Assembly: GCA_035771165.1 (NCBI GenBank)
Contig: JAWNZC010000471.1
Location: 351,001-415,000, forward strand
Reading direction: 5' to 3'
Length of the DNA: 64,000 bases
DNA from: Paragorgia papillata
Lineage: Eukaryota; Cnidaria; Anthozoa; Scleralcyonacea; Coralliidae
Translations under genes and position numbers: made by a program
Part shown: piece after piece, positions 1 to 10,885 of the stretch
Layout: each line of letters starts with the position of its first letter
How positions within the stretch are numbered: position 1 is the stretch's first letter
The notes under the pieces: generated by a model
The model's database searches: none
The model's input: only the letters and a program-made list of their open reading frames with translations
What the model was told of the DNA's origin: nothing

Positions 1-10
1 TCTCGTGGAA

Positions 11-238
11 CGATATCGGCTCTCTTCTCCGCAGAGGTTCTTTATTTCGGAGATTGGAGATCGTCGGAGATGTGTCGGAATTGTCAGCTGGACATAAGGA
101 GTGCGGGCAGAAAGCGGAAATATATTTTCCCGTTTTGCCCGCACTACTTATGTCCAGCTGACGATTCCGACACATCTCCGACGATCCCCGAAACCTCCGA
201 TATCCAAAAGAACCTCTGCGAGGGAGAGAGCTATATCG
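11..238. repeat. Imperfect palindrome (foldback element)
   Basis: The two halves are reverse complements with small differences, pivoting near 120. The outer ends CGATATCGG and CTATATCG pair, then GCAGAGGTTC/AACCTCTGC, then the long inner arm with TGTCAGCTGGACATAAG against CTTATGTCCAGCTGAC. Arms are about 100 bp. No TSD was resolved and nothing coding is evident. Confidence 0.75.
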
Positions 239-571
239 TCTTAGGCTCTTCTAGACGTAACTGTTGATTTGGGCCCTGTTTGCATGAAGCGGATTGAGTG
301 TTCAAGTCAAATCTCCCATGTCGTTTCTTCTTGTTGTGTTTACATGAAGAAGATTGAAAGTTTTCGATCTGATCGAAACGAATGACTGAAGTCAATCCAC
401 GCAGCTGTGGAGTGGATTGACTTGAGATTCAAGCAAGGATGTTTCCAATCTGATTCATCTAAACACGGTTTGACTTGAAAATGAAAGGGCTTTTTTCGAA
501 ATTGGGAGGGCGGGAAAAGGCCCTGGCATCGGCTGGTCACACCGTCACAGCACCCAGAAATATTGGGTGTA

Positions 572-1145
572 CTAAGGGGGCGATTACATGGACCGGGCTG
601 GACCGGTTAACCGGGCTAGCCCGCTTTATATACCAAACGCATGTTGTTTTAACATTTCGATTACATGGCAAGCGGGCTAGCCCGGTTTGCCGGGATCCCG
701 GTTGTCGCAACCGGGCTAGCCCAGTTAACCGGGATGAAAATGTCCATGTAATCGTTTTCATCCCGACAAACCGGGCTGAAAAACTGTTGAACTCGCTTCG
801 ATACGCGTTCGTTTGCTTGACTGTGTGAATAAATAGTGCTGAAAGGAACTGAAATAGAACATCAAAATTTGTTAATTTGTGTGTTTCGTCACTTTCGTGA
901 TCATATAGCGAAGATTTAATGAATTAATCAGTCTTCGCGAAGACGATTTCGTGGATTATAACAATCTTTTTATTAAGGATGGGCTTACAAAATATATTAT
1001 ATGTATATATATGTATATATGTATATATATAAAACTGAAGTAAAACTAACGTAGCTTTGCCCTTATTTACTTGATAATTGCGAATTTCGGCCTGAAATCA
1101 TCCCGGCTTACCGGGCTAGCCCGCTCCATGTAATCGCCCCCTTAG
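572..1145. mobile_element. MITE with 21-bp perfect TIRs
   Basis: Left end CTAAGGGGGCGATTACATGG and right end CCATGTAATCGCCCCCTTAG are perfect reverse complements, followed inward by GC-rich subterminal repeats (CCGGGCTAGCCCG several times). 574 bp, with no transposase. A TSD could not be fixed. Confidence 0.8.
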
Positions 1146-1222
1146 ACCCCCGTTTACACGATGCCGGTACAATTTGAAAACGGAACAAAATCATGCTGGT
1201 GTGTAAATACAAGCCAAAAAGT

Positions 1223-1426
1223 CTTGCGTTTACACGGTGCCGGTATAATATAATGACGGATTAGCATGTGACTATTCTCTTCCAATGAGAATTGAGAAGA
1301 CTTTGTGAATACTGCTGACCCGAATACTGTGGTCGTCTTCCGTTTTCATTTCATACCGTCAAGGAACCCGTCTTCATTTTGTGCCGTTTTCATGTCATTT
1401 TTGTGCCGGTATCGTGTAAACGCAAG
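1223..1426. mobile_element. Small MITE with GCGTTTACAC ends
   Basis: CTTGCGTTTACACGGTGCCG at the left is mirrored by CCGGTATCGTGTAAACGCAAG at the right. A related partial end, CGTTTACACGATGCCGGTAC, lies at 1153-1172, and another related piece at 17878-17962. Confidence 0.65.
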
Positions 1427-1814
1427 GCCTAAACGGCATAGTTTAGTATGCAAAATCATTCTGAGTAATCCAATCCCGTGGGAGAAGTTCAATCATTGTA
1501 ATGGCGGTCCCATTGGTCTCGTTAGCGGTCCCGTTGAAGCCATTTGATCACAACTGGCACAAAACTATGCATAATTGTTTGCTAAGAAATGTTTCTAAAA
1601 AGCAATCAACCAATGAAAATGCAGAGTCCACCAGCCAATGCCAAGGTCTTTTCCCGCCCTCCCAATTTCAAAAAGACCCTGGGAACGAGGTTTTGTTTCC
1701 GCCACTAATAAAAAATTGATAATATCTTGCATGTGTAATTATGAAACGCATTAAAAGTTTACTGCTCTACTTTTGGGCAATTTTTAATTTCAATGTGTCT
1801 TACTCTAATTTTAG

Positions 1815-1884
1815 TTGCTTTATTCCAAAATACATCAGTCAGATTTACAAATGTAAGCCAATAAGTACAGTAGGCGCTGAACAG
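1815..1884 (+). CDS. VPS53: VPS53 internal exon a
   Basis: 70 bp after a TTTTAG acceptor and before a GTGAGT donor. The first base completes a split codon from an upstream exon outside the window. It encodes [17 protein letters not shown] then TVGAEQ, the conserved VPS53 stretch that precedes the LLLDTHSLK motif. It ends on a codon boundary, as the next exon requires. Confidence 0.9.
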
Positions 1885-4029
1885 GTGAGTAACATATTGG
1901 GAGGCAGCCTGGTTTCCAGGCCTCTCTTTTTAACGTCGAGCGGCAGACCTAAATTGTGAGAGGCCTGGAATAAAATGTTTTGCTTGGCCCCAAATCTGGC
2001 CCCAAAACTGACCCCAAATTATACAGTCACCAAACGGCCGTTTGGCGGAAAACCAAGGCAGATAACACTCACCTCGGTCTACACAATTCTTTATAACATC
2101 ATATAGCAAGGTTGATCTACTCCCAAAACGTTAAAATAGCATATTTCGATTTGTATAAATGTGTTTCAACAAAATCACTTCGTACGCCTAACACTACTTT
2201 ATAAAGCCTCGTATGTAACGACCTTTTAACCTAATGTAAAACAAAGAAACCTACTCATTTGCTGTCTGCTCTCAAGAAGAAGTTTGTTTAAGTGCCCTCG
2301 TTCATAAAGATTAAAGAATCCGAGCTCCAACAGGATTCATGATAGATAAAGATGAACATTTTCCGCTAGTCCTCTCGCTCGATGCCTATACTGTGACGTC
2401 ACCAAAATACGTTCGAGAGAAAAGAGGACTAGGAACTAGTCTGATTGGGAGGAGAATTTTTTCTATGTCGCGTAACCATAGATAATGGAAGGGAACTGGA
2501 TAGGAAACTTACGAAACTGGAAACGATGTTTGCACAACTCTTGCTATGGCAATTATACGCTTATAATCACTTAATGGTGGTCCCACATGGCTAAAATCAG
2601 ACACTGCTGAACTTAAGTGATATTACACTATTGTTTAATTTCAGCAATAGTTGATCCTGGCCAGGTGGGACCACTCGTTAGGTGCATTAGCCGCTTATAA
2701 ATGTATAATTACCATAGCAAGTTGTGCAAACATCGTTTCCGGTTTCGTAACATCGTTTTAAGTTTCCTATCCTTCCATTATCTATGGCGTAACGACATAC
2801 GCTCAAAACTGATTGCTTCTTTCTTTTTTCCATTAGTTACTTCTTGATACTCATTCGCTCAAAACAATTCTTTTGGACTTGCCCTCACTTCAATCCAAGG
2901 TACAAAGAAAGATTCCTTCCAGGTAAGTCAAACTCCACCCTGCAAGTCAGAGACCCTTTCCGACCTACGCAGGCTTCGGGGAAAAGTGGGTTCTCTCAAC
3001 AAACTCGATATTTCTTTTTGAGCATGCGTGAACGGTTTCCAAGGTATTATTTTGGGTCCAGGCTCTTACGCGTTACTTGCTATTTTCCTGCTTGCGCGAT
3101 TGCTTGCGCGTGCTCATAAACTAGGACTTGTTTGACCAGGGGCGAAGATCGAGTTTGTTGGCAGAGCCTAGCCTAGTTTCTAGGCCTTCCTCGGTTGACA
3201 CGTTTCGGAAGTGATCCGAACGGACCCGCTGGGGAAGGCCTAGCAAAATTCGTAAACACTTTCACTTTACAGCTCAGTTGTTTATTGAGGAAGAATTTTG
3301 ATGTTATGACGTCCTAAGTGTTTCCCGACACTTACTATTTCCATCTGCATAAAATAGTACAAGCCTACTCACTTCGGATCGACGAAGGTTCACTAGCTTT
3401 CCTTCTGCAACCGCCAAAAGTTGAAAGTTAAACAGTAAAATCTTCTGTAAAAACAGTAAAAGTTAAACTGGTAAAAAAATCTTCGCAGACATCCTTATTC
3501 CTTTTATATAAAATACTGTCGCTACGCTAGATCCCAGGAACACTGGAAGGGCCAGAACGATTCTGGGTAGGACCTTTTTACGAATGCTGCTAGGCCTTCT
3601 CGTTTCCAGCCTCTCGCCAGTCTTCCCAAGAACCCAAACCGACTACGCGGCCAAGCTCATGGCGGAAACGAAAGGCTTAGAAACTAGGCTAGGAAGAGCC
3701 TACTTTCCCCTGAAGCCTCCGTAGGTTGGAAAGGGGCTCTGTCTCGCAGGGTAGTCAAACCCGTACGAGAAGCGAAGAAAACGTAGACATTAAGGAGCGA
3801 TCGTGTGATTTTATTTAAAAATCAATTGTCTTAAAGTGCACTTAGCTCTTGTCTTGTCTCGTGTCGTGTTGTGTTGTGTTGTGTTGTGTTGTGTTGTGTT
3901 GTGTTGTGTTGTGTCGGTTTCGTCTGGTGTGTTGTGTCGGTTTCGTCTGGTGTGGTCTGGTCTAGTCTAGTCTAGTCTAGTCTAGTCTAGTCTAGTCTAG
4001 TCTAGTCTAGTCTAGTCTGGGCTGGGCTG

Positions 4030-4060
<31 letters not shown>

Positions 4061-4695
4061 TCTGGTCTAGTCTAGTCTAGTCTAGTCTAGTCTAGTCTAG
4101 TCTAGTCTAGTCTAGTCTAGTCTAGTCCAGTCCAGTCCAGTCCAGTCTAGTCTAGTCTAGTCTAGTCCGGCCCGGGTTCGGTCGTGTCCAGTCGTGTCGT
4201 GTCCTCTTGTATCGTATATCCTAAGAATTAAAACGTAATTGTTCAATTCCATGTTTTTAGTTATTCCAAAGTGGTTGCCAAGGGAATGGCGAAAGCTGAG
4301 ATGATATTGAAGGTAAGTATGAAATTCAGTTATCAGAAAACTTTACAAATACCCATGTGCACAACACGTGTTTTGGATACAGCGTTGTCAAGCATTCGGT
4401 ATTTGCTCTACAATGAATTATTTTCCTTTAGGTTGTCATGTCTCCTCATGATCCTCCCATTGGCTTTGTTGATAATTATATCAAATTGGTTGGGGATGCT
4501 GATACGTCGAACTTTCAAAAGTTATTGGATATGAAGGTAATTGGTTTCGTTACAAAATAGGTTTGTCTATCAGAGTTTTGATAATATTTTTTGGTTAGAA
4601 ATTTTTTGGTTTCATTTTTCATTTTTCAAATACTTTTTTCTTGATTCAAGAGATTTTCACCCGACTTGACCTTTTTAGGTCGGTTTTTACGGCGC

Positions 4696-4745
<50 letters not shown>

Positions 4746-4777
4746 CGATGTTTGATTGATTGATTGATTGATCGATG

Positions 4778-4811
<34 letters not shown>

Positions 4812-4941
4812 CGATGTTTGATTGATTGATTGATGTTATTGGTTGGTTGATTGATTGATGTTATTGGTTGATTGGTTGGTTGATTGATTGATTGATTGAT
4901 GTTATTGGTTGATTGATTGATGTTATTGCTTGATTGGTTGG

Positions 4942-4974
<33 letters not shown>

Positions 4975-5170
4975 GTTATTGGTTGATGTTATTGATTGAT
5001 TGATTGATTGGTTGATTGATGTTATTGGTTGATGTTATTGTGTTATTGGTTGATGTTATTGGTTGATTGATTGATTGATTGATTGATGTTATTGGTTGGT
5101 TGATTGATTGATTGATTGATTGATTGATGTTATTGATTGATTGATTGATGTTATTGGTTGATGTTATTGG

Positions 5171-5201
<31 letters not shown>

Positions 5202-5219
5202 GTTGATATTATTGGTTGG

Positions 5220-5260
<41 letters not shown>

Positions 5261-6420
5261 GTTATTGGTTGATGTTATTGATTGATTGATTGATTGATTG
5301 ACGGACGGGTGTAGGGATGGATGGTTGGATAGTCAGATGTCGGGTGGTTGGTTAGTTGATTCGATGGATTGGTAGGTGTTGTTGATTAGGTGGGTGATTG
5401 GTTGATCTGGTGATTGCAGGCGGTTAATTGGTTGGTTAATTGATTGGGTGAATGGTTGATTGGTTTGTTGATAAGGTGAATGGTTATTAATCCAAACAGT
5501 GAAATAAAAGTAGTGTGCTGCGTGGGCAGTGTTGTAATAGTAAGGTTTGAGTACTGCCAAAATAATTGAACGTACGTTCAGTAATTTCGGCAGTACTCAA
5601 ACGTTACTATATTAGTTGGTTGATTGTGTTAATTGTTGCTTGGTTGGACGGCTGACTGGATTGATGGATGGATTGATAACTGGTTGCTTGGTTTCGCTTT
5701 GCTTTTCTTTATAGTCCTTTATTATTTCTTTTGCTGCATGATTTGTTTTAAGCGTCTAAATCATACATAAGTAATATTGGGCATTTCACTCGATTACATA
5801 GCATGTTCTAAGGATTTTGGGTGAAGGAAAATTCGAGTGTAGAATATATACATTTTTTAAGACCAAACCGGGACCAGTTGCGAAAAATTCAACTACACAG
5901 GCCTTCCGATAGGAATTGAACCCACGACCTTGCGATTCTAGTGCAACGCTCTGAGCCACGGAGGGCGTTGCCGAGAGCTTGATCGCGAGTTCTGTATATA
6001 TAATAAGGTGGTAATGCCAGGAGATAATTGGGTATAATAAGTGATATTGAGCATTTCACTCGATTACATAGCATGTTCTAAGGATTTTGGGTGAAGGAAA
6101 ATTCGAGTGTAGAATATATACATTTTTTAATGTTTAGAACATGCTATGTAATCGAGTGAAATGCCCAATATCACTTATAATATACCCAATTCTCTCCTGG
6201 CATTACCACCGTATTATATATACAGAACTCGCGATCAAGCTCTCGGCAACGCCCTCCGTGGCTCAGTGGTCAGAGCATTGCACTAGAATCGCAAGGTCGT
6301 GGGTTCAATTCCTACCGGAAGGCCTGTGTAGTTGCATTTTTTCGCAACAGGTCCCGGTTTGGTCTTAAAAAATGTATATATTCTACACTCGAATTTTCCT
6401 TCACCCAAAATCCTTAAATC

Positions 6421-6485
<65 letters not shown>

Positions 6486-6761
6486 GGCGTTTGAAACAGC
6501 TGTCGCATTTAAATTGAATGAAACTCGACACGACAGAATTACATGTCAGTGCGACGTTTGAAACGGCCTGAGAAATATTTTTTCTATGTATTCTCTCAGG
6601 GTCTAAGAAGAAGCGAGCAACACGCCATGTTGGATCTGTTTCGCTCTCGTCTGCCATCACCGAACACCGGAGACTCCGCGGGAGGCTCTTCGCGTGCCAC
6701 ACCTGAACTAGAATCGAGCAGAATAAAGAAATTGGAAAGACTTATCAAAAAGCAATTCTAA
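1815..6761 (+). CDS. VPS53: VPS53, partial (last five coding exons)
   Basis: VPS53 is a subunit of the GARP and EARP tethering complexes, which act with VPS51, VPS52 and VPS54 or VPS50 in retrograde traffic from endosomes to the trans-Golgi network and in endocytic recycling. Five exons join in frame (1815-1884, 2837-2922, 4261-4312, 4432-4536, 6600-6761), all with GT-AG boundaries. The joined product carries the family C-terminal signature: [58 protein letters not shown], and a basic end [16 protein letters not shown]. These match the conserved order in animal VPS53. The N-terminal coiled-coil part is upstream; I found no earlier exon in 1-1814. The introns are full of foldback DNA elements and microsatellites but the exons are intact, so the gene looks functional. 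Confidence 0.93.
2268..2447 (+). repeat. Dispersed ~180-bp repeat, copy 1
   Basis: This stretch is repeated as the reverse complement at 47322-47502 with few differences. Shared pieces include GAAGAAGTTTGTTTAAGTGC, AGATAAAGATGAACATTTTC and ACGTTCGAGAGAAAAGAGGA. No coding potential and no TIRs within the unit. Confidence 0.7.
2470..2795. repeat. Foldback element
   Basis: Left arm GTAACCATAGATAATGGAAG...GATGTTTGCACAACT mirrors the right arm AGTTGTGCAAACATC...TTCCATTATCTATGGCGTAAC. Arms are about 90 bp around a spacer that itself contains GGTGGTCCCAC / GTGGGACCACT. Confidence 0.7.
2837..2922 (+). CDS. VPS53: VPS53 internal exon b
   Basis: 86 bp between CCATTAG and GTAAGTC. It encodes [20 protein letters not shown] followed by KVQRKIPS, close to animal VPS53. 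It ends two bases into a serine codon that is completed by the first base of the exon at 4261. The donor site lies directly beside the left arm of the foldback element at 2924. Confidence 0.92.
2924..3762. repeat. Nested foldback in VPS53 intron
   Basis: The outer arms 2924-2992 and 3700-3762 pair (CCCTGCAAGTCAGAGACC... with ...GGCTCTGTCTCGCAGGG). An inner pair at 3165-3195 and 3664-3700 shares AGCCTAGCCTAGTTTCTA. The left arm begins within the splice donor region of the exon ending at 2922. Confidence 0.6.
3858..4170 (+). repeat. Pentanucleotide microsatellites (GTGTT)n and (TCTAG/TCTGG)n
   Basis: About 11 units of GTGTT (3863-3914) are followed by GTTTCGTCTG spacers and then more than 40 units of TCTAG with TCTGG, GCTGG and TCCAG variants, ending near 4170. 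It sits in a VPS53 intron about 90 bp upstream of the exon at 4261. Confidence 0.9.
4261..4312 (+). CDS. VPS53: VPS53 internal exon c
   Basis: 52 bp between TTTTTAG and GTAAGTA, encoding (S)[17 protein letters not shown], the conserved segment joining the helical C-terminal part to the next exon. It closes the split serine and ends in phase 0. Confidence 0.92.
4432..4536 (+). CDS. VPS53: VPS53 internal exon d
   Basis: 105 bp (35 codons, phase 0-0) between CCTTTAG and GTAATT. It encodes [20 protein letters not shown] followed by [15 protein letters not shown]. The FVDNYIKL and FQK.LDMK pattern is diagnostic of VPS53. Confidence 0.93.
4700..5305 (+). repeat. (TTGA)n array with GTTATTGG variants
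   Basis: Tetranucleotide TTGA runs are broken at irregular intervals by TGTTATTGGT and by TCGATGT. It lies in the last VPS53 intron; diffuse TTGG-rich sequence continues to about 5700. Confidence 0.9.
5529..5612. repeat. Short palindrome (~80 bp)
   Basis: AATAGTAAGGTTTGAGTACT pairs with AGTACTCAAACGTTACTATA around a centre GAACGTACGTTC. Looks like a minimal MITE. Confidence 0.6.
5780..6418. repeat. Head-to-head pair of tRNA-like SINE copies
   Basis: The left copy (minus strand) and right copy (plus strand) share one body. Each has a tRNA-like head: GCTCAGTGGTCAGAGC D-arm, anticodon-like stem, and GGGTTCAATTCC T-arm at about 6255-6323, with its complement at 5903-5967. Flanks such as CACTCGATTACATAGCATGT occur three times (5787, 6057 and inverted at 6140). 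The acceptor stem does not pair, so this is not a working tRNA gene. Confidence 0.65.
6421..6482. repeat. (TA)n microsatellite
   Basis: About 30 TA dinucleotides directly follow the right-hand SINE-like copy, consistent with a simple-sequence tail. Confidence 0.95.
6600..6761 (+). CDS. VPS53: VPS53 terminal exon
   Basis: After a TCTCTCAG acceptor, 53 codons plus TAA encode [20 protein letters not shown], a low-complexity Ser/Gly/Thr linker, and the basic tail [16 protein letters not shown]. The SEQ..ML.L.R.RLP pattern and the helical C-terminus match the end of animal VPS53. No canonical AATAAA was seen in the first 100 bases after the stop. Confidence 0.93.
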   Translation, partial: GLRRSEQHAMLDLFRSRLPSPNTGDSAGGSSRATPELESSRIKKLERLIKKQF

Positions 6762-6856
6762 TAATTATAACACGATCGAGCCGGTTTTCTTTGTTTTTTT
6801 TGAGCGATTTATATCCCATAAATCCCTCATTATAAATTCAAGGGATTATAAGTACT

Positions 6857-7270
6857 ATATCCAACACGAGTCAGTGTTCTTCCTCCGATTTCTAAATACA
6901 GACAAGCAGGTTGAATTTAACTGAGTTTAACCAGCTTGGCTGTATTTAGACATCGGAGGATGAACACTGACGAGTGTTGGATATAGCTTCTCAATCGACC
7001 TCAAAGTTTGCTAAATTTGACCGTAATCTTCCTCCGATTTCCAAATACTGATTAAATATTTCTTTCTTTTGAATTTAGCAAACTTTGAGGTCGATTTTCT
7101 CTTAAAATATTGATTCGTTTGAGAAGCTATATCCAACACTCGTCTGTGTTCATCCTCCGATGTCTAAATACAGCCAAGCTGGTTAAAAAAACTCGGCGTC
7201 GCCTCGTATTTTCAACATACTTGGCTGTATTTAGAAATCGGTGGAAGAACACTGACTCGTGTTGGATATA
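6857..7270. repeat. Doubly nested palindrome
   Basis: The outer arms 6857-6902 and 7225-7270 pair (TATATCCAACACGAGTCAGT...). The next arms 6936-7025 and 7078-7180 pair as well, and the outer and inner motifs are themselves related (CATCCTCCGATGTCTAAATA). The same sequence therefore occurs four times in alternating orientation. Confidence 0.75.
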
Positions 7271-7293
7271 TTACATAAAGCCCAGGGATTATA

Positions 7294-7614
7294 CAGTGTG
7301 TATCAAAAAAATTCGAACCCTTAGAAAATGAATTAGCATTCTTTTCAAACAACCTATTGTAGTAGTTTGAAAGCCCTAAGCACTTCGCTGAACCCACAGA
7401 TGCGTAAAACACACGGTCTTATACACCTGGGAAATTAAGATAACTTGAAGTGTATGCATGGTGAAAGTATTTAAAAGCTTTTTCGCTTCGTTTAACTTAT
7501 GTGCTGATTAATTTATAACGCAGCGCTTTTAGGGCTTTCAAACTACTACAATAGGTTGTTTGAAAAGAATGCTAATTCATTTTCTAAGGGTTCGAATTTT
7601 TTTGATACACACTG
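7294..7614. mobile_element. Mariner-like MITE with TA duplication
   Basis: 321 bp with long TIRs (about 75 bp) beginning CAGTGTGTATCAAAAAAATT, flanked by TA on both sides (7292-7293, 7615-7616). The end sequence and the TA target fit the Tc1/mariner superfamily. No transposase. Confidence 0.78.
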
Positions 7615-7616
7615 TA

Positions 7617-8690
7617 TATATAATCCCTATGAATTTATAATTGCCCAATTCATAGGGTGCCTGCTACAACTATCTCGTATCGTAACGCCGGTAGCGCCCA
7701 CGTACGAGAAGGAGAGCAAGGGTTTGCTTTTCGCTCACCTAGTTTACGAGAGGAAGGCAAACCAATGAAAATCATCAAAATCTGTTGGTTGAGTCAGCAC
7801 TTTATTACACTGAACGTTGAGCATAAAATGTGGGATTGATACTGCATCAATACGCATGCCTGCATATCTGGTACTAATTATTCATCTGACTAATTATTCA
7901 AACAAGCTTGTAGAAGTCTGTGTATGTCTTCAATGAACCTTTACGTACTTCTCAAGTTTGTTTAATAAACTGCTTTGGAGTCTTATTATTTCATAAAATC
8001 CCGTTAACATTTGACTTAACAATGTCCTTCGACACTCGGTAAATGCTATCTTTTAGAAAACCTTCTTCAATCGTGTTTTAAGTCGGATAAATACCTCGAA
8101 CGTCGGCTTTTCTCCGTTCTCGGTATTTATCCTATACTTGTGTGCCTGTTCTGATTATTGAATACAAGTCACCCTCGTTCCCAGTGAACTTGAAATCCGA
8201 AACCGGGTGTCTATGATTGATCAAGTCCACTCTTTTCCCCCGAACTGACTGGATGATCCAAGATGCCAATTTATGGGTCCTGGCCTCATTATGCATCCAG
8301 TCCTTTCGCGACTTTTTCAAAATATGTCGTCAAATATGTTTTCCCAAAAAGCTAGGGTTTTTTGTTGTGGTTAGGGTATCGAGATGATTGCTTAAATCTT
8401 GAGACTTACTGAAGCTTGACGACCAACCTCGTTCCCAGGTGAGGGCCATTTGTGGTGGCGGGGCCAAGATATTGGGGCCAAAATCGAGAGCTCTCGGCTA
8501 GTAGGAAAGGTCTGGGACCGAGTAGTTTTACATCCAGGTTTGCAATTTTGCCCATAGAGATGATATAAATACTAGAGGAGGGCATTGGCGGGAAAATTTG
8601 GTAACGCGCCTAATGTTTGCCTCCAAAAAAATCCAAGATGGCGGCGTTCAATTGGCAGTACCCGCGGTTGACTGAAATTAAGATAGGATG
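7617..8690. other. No gene; outer arms of a composite foldback
   Basis: It contains a short palindrome at 7622-7660, a hairpin at 8080-8142 (GGATAAATACC/GGTATTTATCC), and from about 8275 the left arm of a foldback whose partner lies at 9230-9285 (ATCCAGTCCTTTCGCG / CGCGAAAGGACTGGAT). No supported exon. Confidence 0.5.
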
Positions 8691-8695
8691 CCCCC

Positions 8696-9085
8696 CAACC
8701 TCGTACCCAGGGCCATTTGTAGGGAACTGGGCCAAGATGGCGGGAACAAATGGCCCTGGTGGAGGCCAGGCTATCTCAGCCTCTGATTGGTCAAGAGCTT
8801 ATGGCGTAAATCAGACGGTTTGATTTTGTATTTTTTAAAAAAAATATTGTATTTTGACCTTGTCGGTTGTTCCTGCTCACGGCACGGGAAATTATATTTC
8901 AAACCATGCAATAATTAGGTGTAATTAGGTATAATTACTGTGTAAAGGGCTGAGTTCTAGTTATCAAAATGCGCAATATACTGCGCATTTTGAGCTAGCC
9001 TCCACCAGGGCCATTTGTTCCCGCCATTTTGTTTTTGGCCGCCATCTTGGCCCAGCCCCTACAAATGGCCCTGGGGACGAGGTTG
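8696..9085. mobile_element. Foldback MITE, 9-bp TSD family, copy 1
   Basis: TIRs start CAACCTCGTACCCAGGGCCA and end TGGCCCTGGGGACGAGGTTG. The flanking 9-bp direct repeat GATGCCCCC lies at 8687-8695 and 9086-9094. Subterminal CCAAGATGGCGG/CCGCCATCTTGG is also palindromic. A 9-bp duplication is typical of Mutator-like elements; there is no coding capacity. Confidence 0.75.
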
Positions 9086-9438
9086 GATGCCCCCTCTAGT
9101 ATTAATATGATCTCTATGATTTTGGCCCCCAACTGATCCAAGATGGCAGCCTGCAACTGGTTACCCGCGTTTGACTGGAGTTTCCCCCCAATATGCCCCC
9201 TCTAGTTTTATTTATGATCTCTATGAACAAACCGACAAATTTGAAAATGCCGCGAAAGGACTGGATAGGTCCCTTTGACTCTCCCCACCTGGTCATCCCT
9301 TTTTAAAACCTCGAAAGTTATGTTAAGCATTTTTCGTTGCGCAACTTGGCTCTTGTGATAGAAATAATATACCTTGAATCCGGGCTTCTATCTCTCGTCA
9401 GTCAAAAAATTGTCGCCACAAAATGGCGGATTTATAAG

Positions 9439-10424
9439 GGCAAACCAGTGAACTCTATATAAGGACTGGAACGATACCTACAAACCAAATTTTGAAGCCG
9501 TCATGGAGGCTGACATGCAGGGCGGCCCCAGTCCTCTTTATATGCAAGAAAATCTTTATTTTTAAGTTATATTTTGTTATGAACCAATTACAAAGAAATG
9601 CAAACATGCTACAGTAATAGATACTTCTTCTAAAGGCTTTTAGCAGCAAAAACGTAGCTTGAATATTTGACAAAAAACACATTTTGAGTCCGAAACCGCG
9701 CGGATCTCTTGATTGATTGTAGGGCAGCTCCAAGTGTTGAGCCAGTTGAGGTATCAAAAGTTAAGAAAAAAGTGTATGAACTATCTTGAATCAAATAAAG
9801 ATAGCATTAATCAGGGCTAAAGCCTACTGAAATCTAGTGGCTATAATCTGTCGAGCATATGGATGCTGACATGATCAATAAAAACCATAAATATTAAATT
9901 TTCTGAACAGTCAAAAAATCGAACAAACCACAGAAATACGAACCGACAGTGTTTTAAAGGCATCAAAGATAAAAAAATATATGTGATTCAAAAGGTATGA
10001 GGAGACTATTCATAAGAGCAAAGGCACAGCTTGATAGGGTTGCAAGAATTCATAAAATAAAGACGAATAAATACTAAATATAACCTGAATTTTCGTCAGG
10101 AGTTTCCATTAATCCAAGCAAAATTTTGCTTTCGTTTGACAATATATTTCCTGCTTCAATCTATTTTTGCCAGCAAACATACCTCAGACAGAAAGGACAA
10201 TGATTCTAATACATACTAGCTTCGTTATATCAATTCAAATGAAGTTCAACTACAAAAAAATAAAAAATTCTCGCTGGGCCATTGTCCGTTTTCTACCGCT
10301 CCTTGGACGTTGGTCAGACGTTCATGTGTTGCCCCCAGCAGCCGGAAGTTTGGCTTCATCCAATCATAGGGCCGACCTTATGGAGGTATCGTTCCAGTCT
10401 TTATATAGAGTTCACTGGGGCAAA
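9439..10424. mobile_element. DNA element with ~40-bp TIRs
   Basis: The left end GTGAACTCTATATAAGGACT pairs with the right end AGTCTTTATATAGAGTTCAC, and the match extends into GGAACGATACCT/AGGTATCGTTCC. About 990 bp, interior AT-rich without a credible ORF. Confidence 0.7.
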
Positions 10425-10470
10425 CTAAAATCCATCGGCTTTGGCTGGAACGACGTAAAGCGGTTGGGGT

Positions 10471-10493
10471 GGGGGGGGGGGGGGGGGGGGGGG
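10471..10493 (+). repeat. Poly-G run (23 G)
   Basis: Uninterrupted guanine homopolymer immediately downstream of the element ending at 10424. Its length may be an assembly estimate. Confidence 0.95.
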
Positions 10494-10885
10494 CGTAGGA
10501 ATTAGTTTTTTAATTCGTTGAAATTGACTCCCTCACTCAATTTGAGAGCTTGATTACAATTAGTATATACAGTCAATTTGAGGATAATGGGCTGAAATGC
10601 TGGACAAAATTATACCCTGGCGCGGCAACACAAACGTGGGCTCTAGGAACGAGAATGGTCAAAAACTTTACGTATAAAATTACACGAAGTACCGAGCTTA
10701 GAATCTTCTGAAAAGGTCTTGTATCGAGTATGAGTAAATGAAGAAGAAGTCGAGAAAAGCTTACAATCTTGCATGAAAGATGTCACTCTATTTGTTTGTG
10801 AATACGAATACGTGCGTGAGACGGATCGGAGTATTCGGAGCAACCTCGTGGGTCTTCGCTGCTTTCAAAATGGCGAGAGGAGATC
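10494..10885. other. No gene seen
   Basis: Unassigned intergenic sequence. It contains ACAAACGTGGGCTCTAGGAA followed by CGAGAATGGT (10629-10660), repeated almost exactly at 11595-11625. Confidence 0.5.

Larger units (their letters stand above)
484..1692. repeat. Foldback host element with two nested MITEs
   Basis: Arm 484-540 (GAAATTGGGAGGGCGGGAAA...CCCTGGCATCGGCTGGTCAC) is the reverse complement of 1630-1692 (CCAGCCAATGCCAAGG...CCTGGGAACGAGG). The interior holds the elements at 572-1145 and 1223-1426. The outer end CTGGGAACGAGG resembles the ends of the 9-bp-TSD family at 8696 and 51743, and the inner GGCATCGGCTGGTCAC recurs at 53054-53069. A block at 274-470 preceding it was not assigned. 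Confidence 0.55.

Noticed and set aside
537..828. Overlapping short frames on both strands (about 75 and 117 codons)
   Set aside because: They lie across the inverted repeats of the 572-1145 MITE; the mirrored peptides come from palindromic CCGGGCTAGCCCG motifs.
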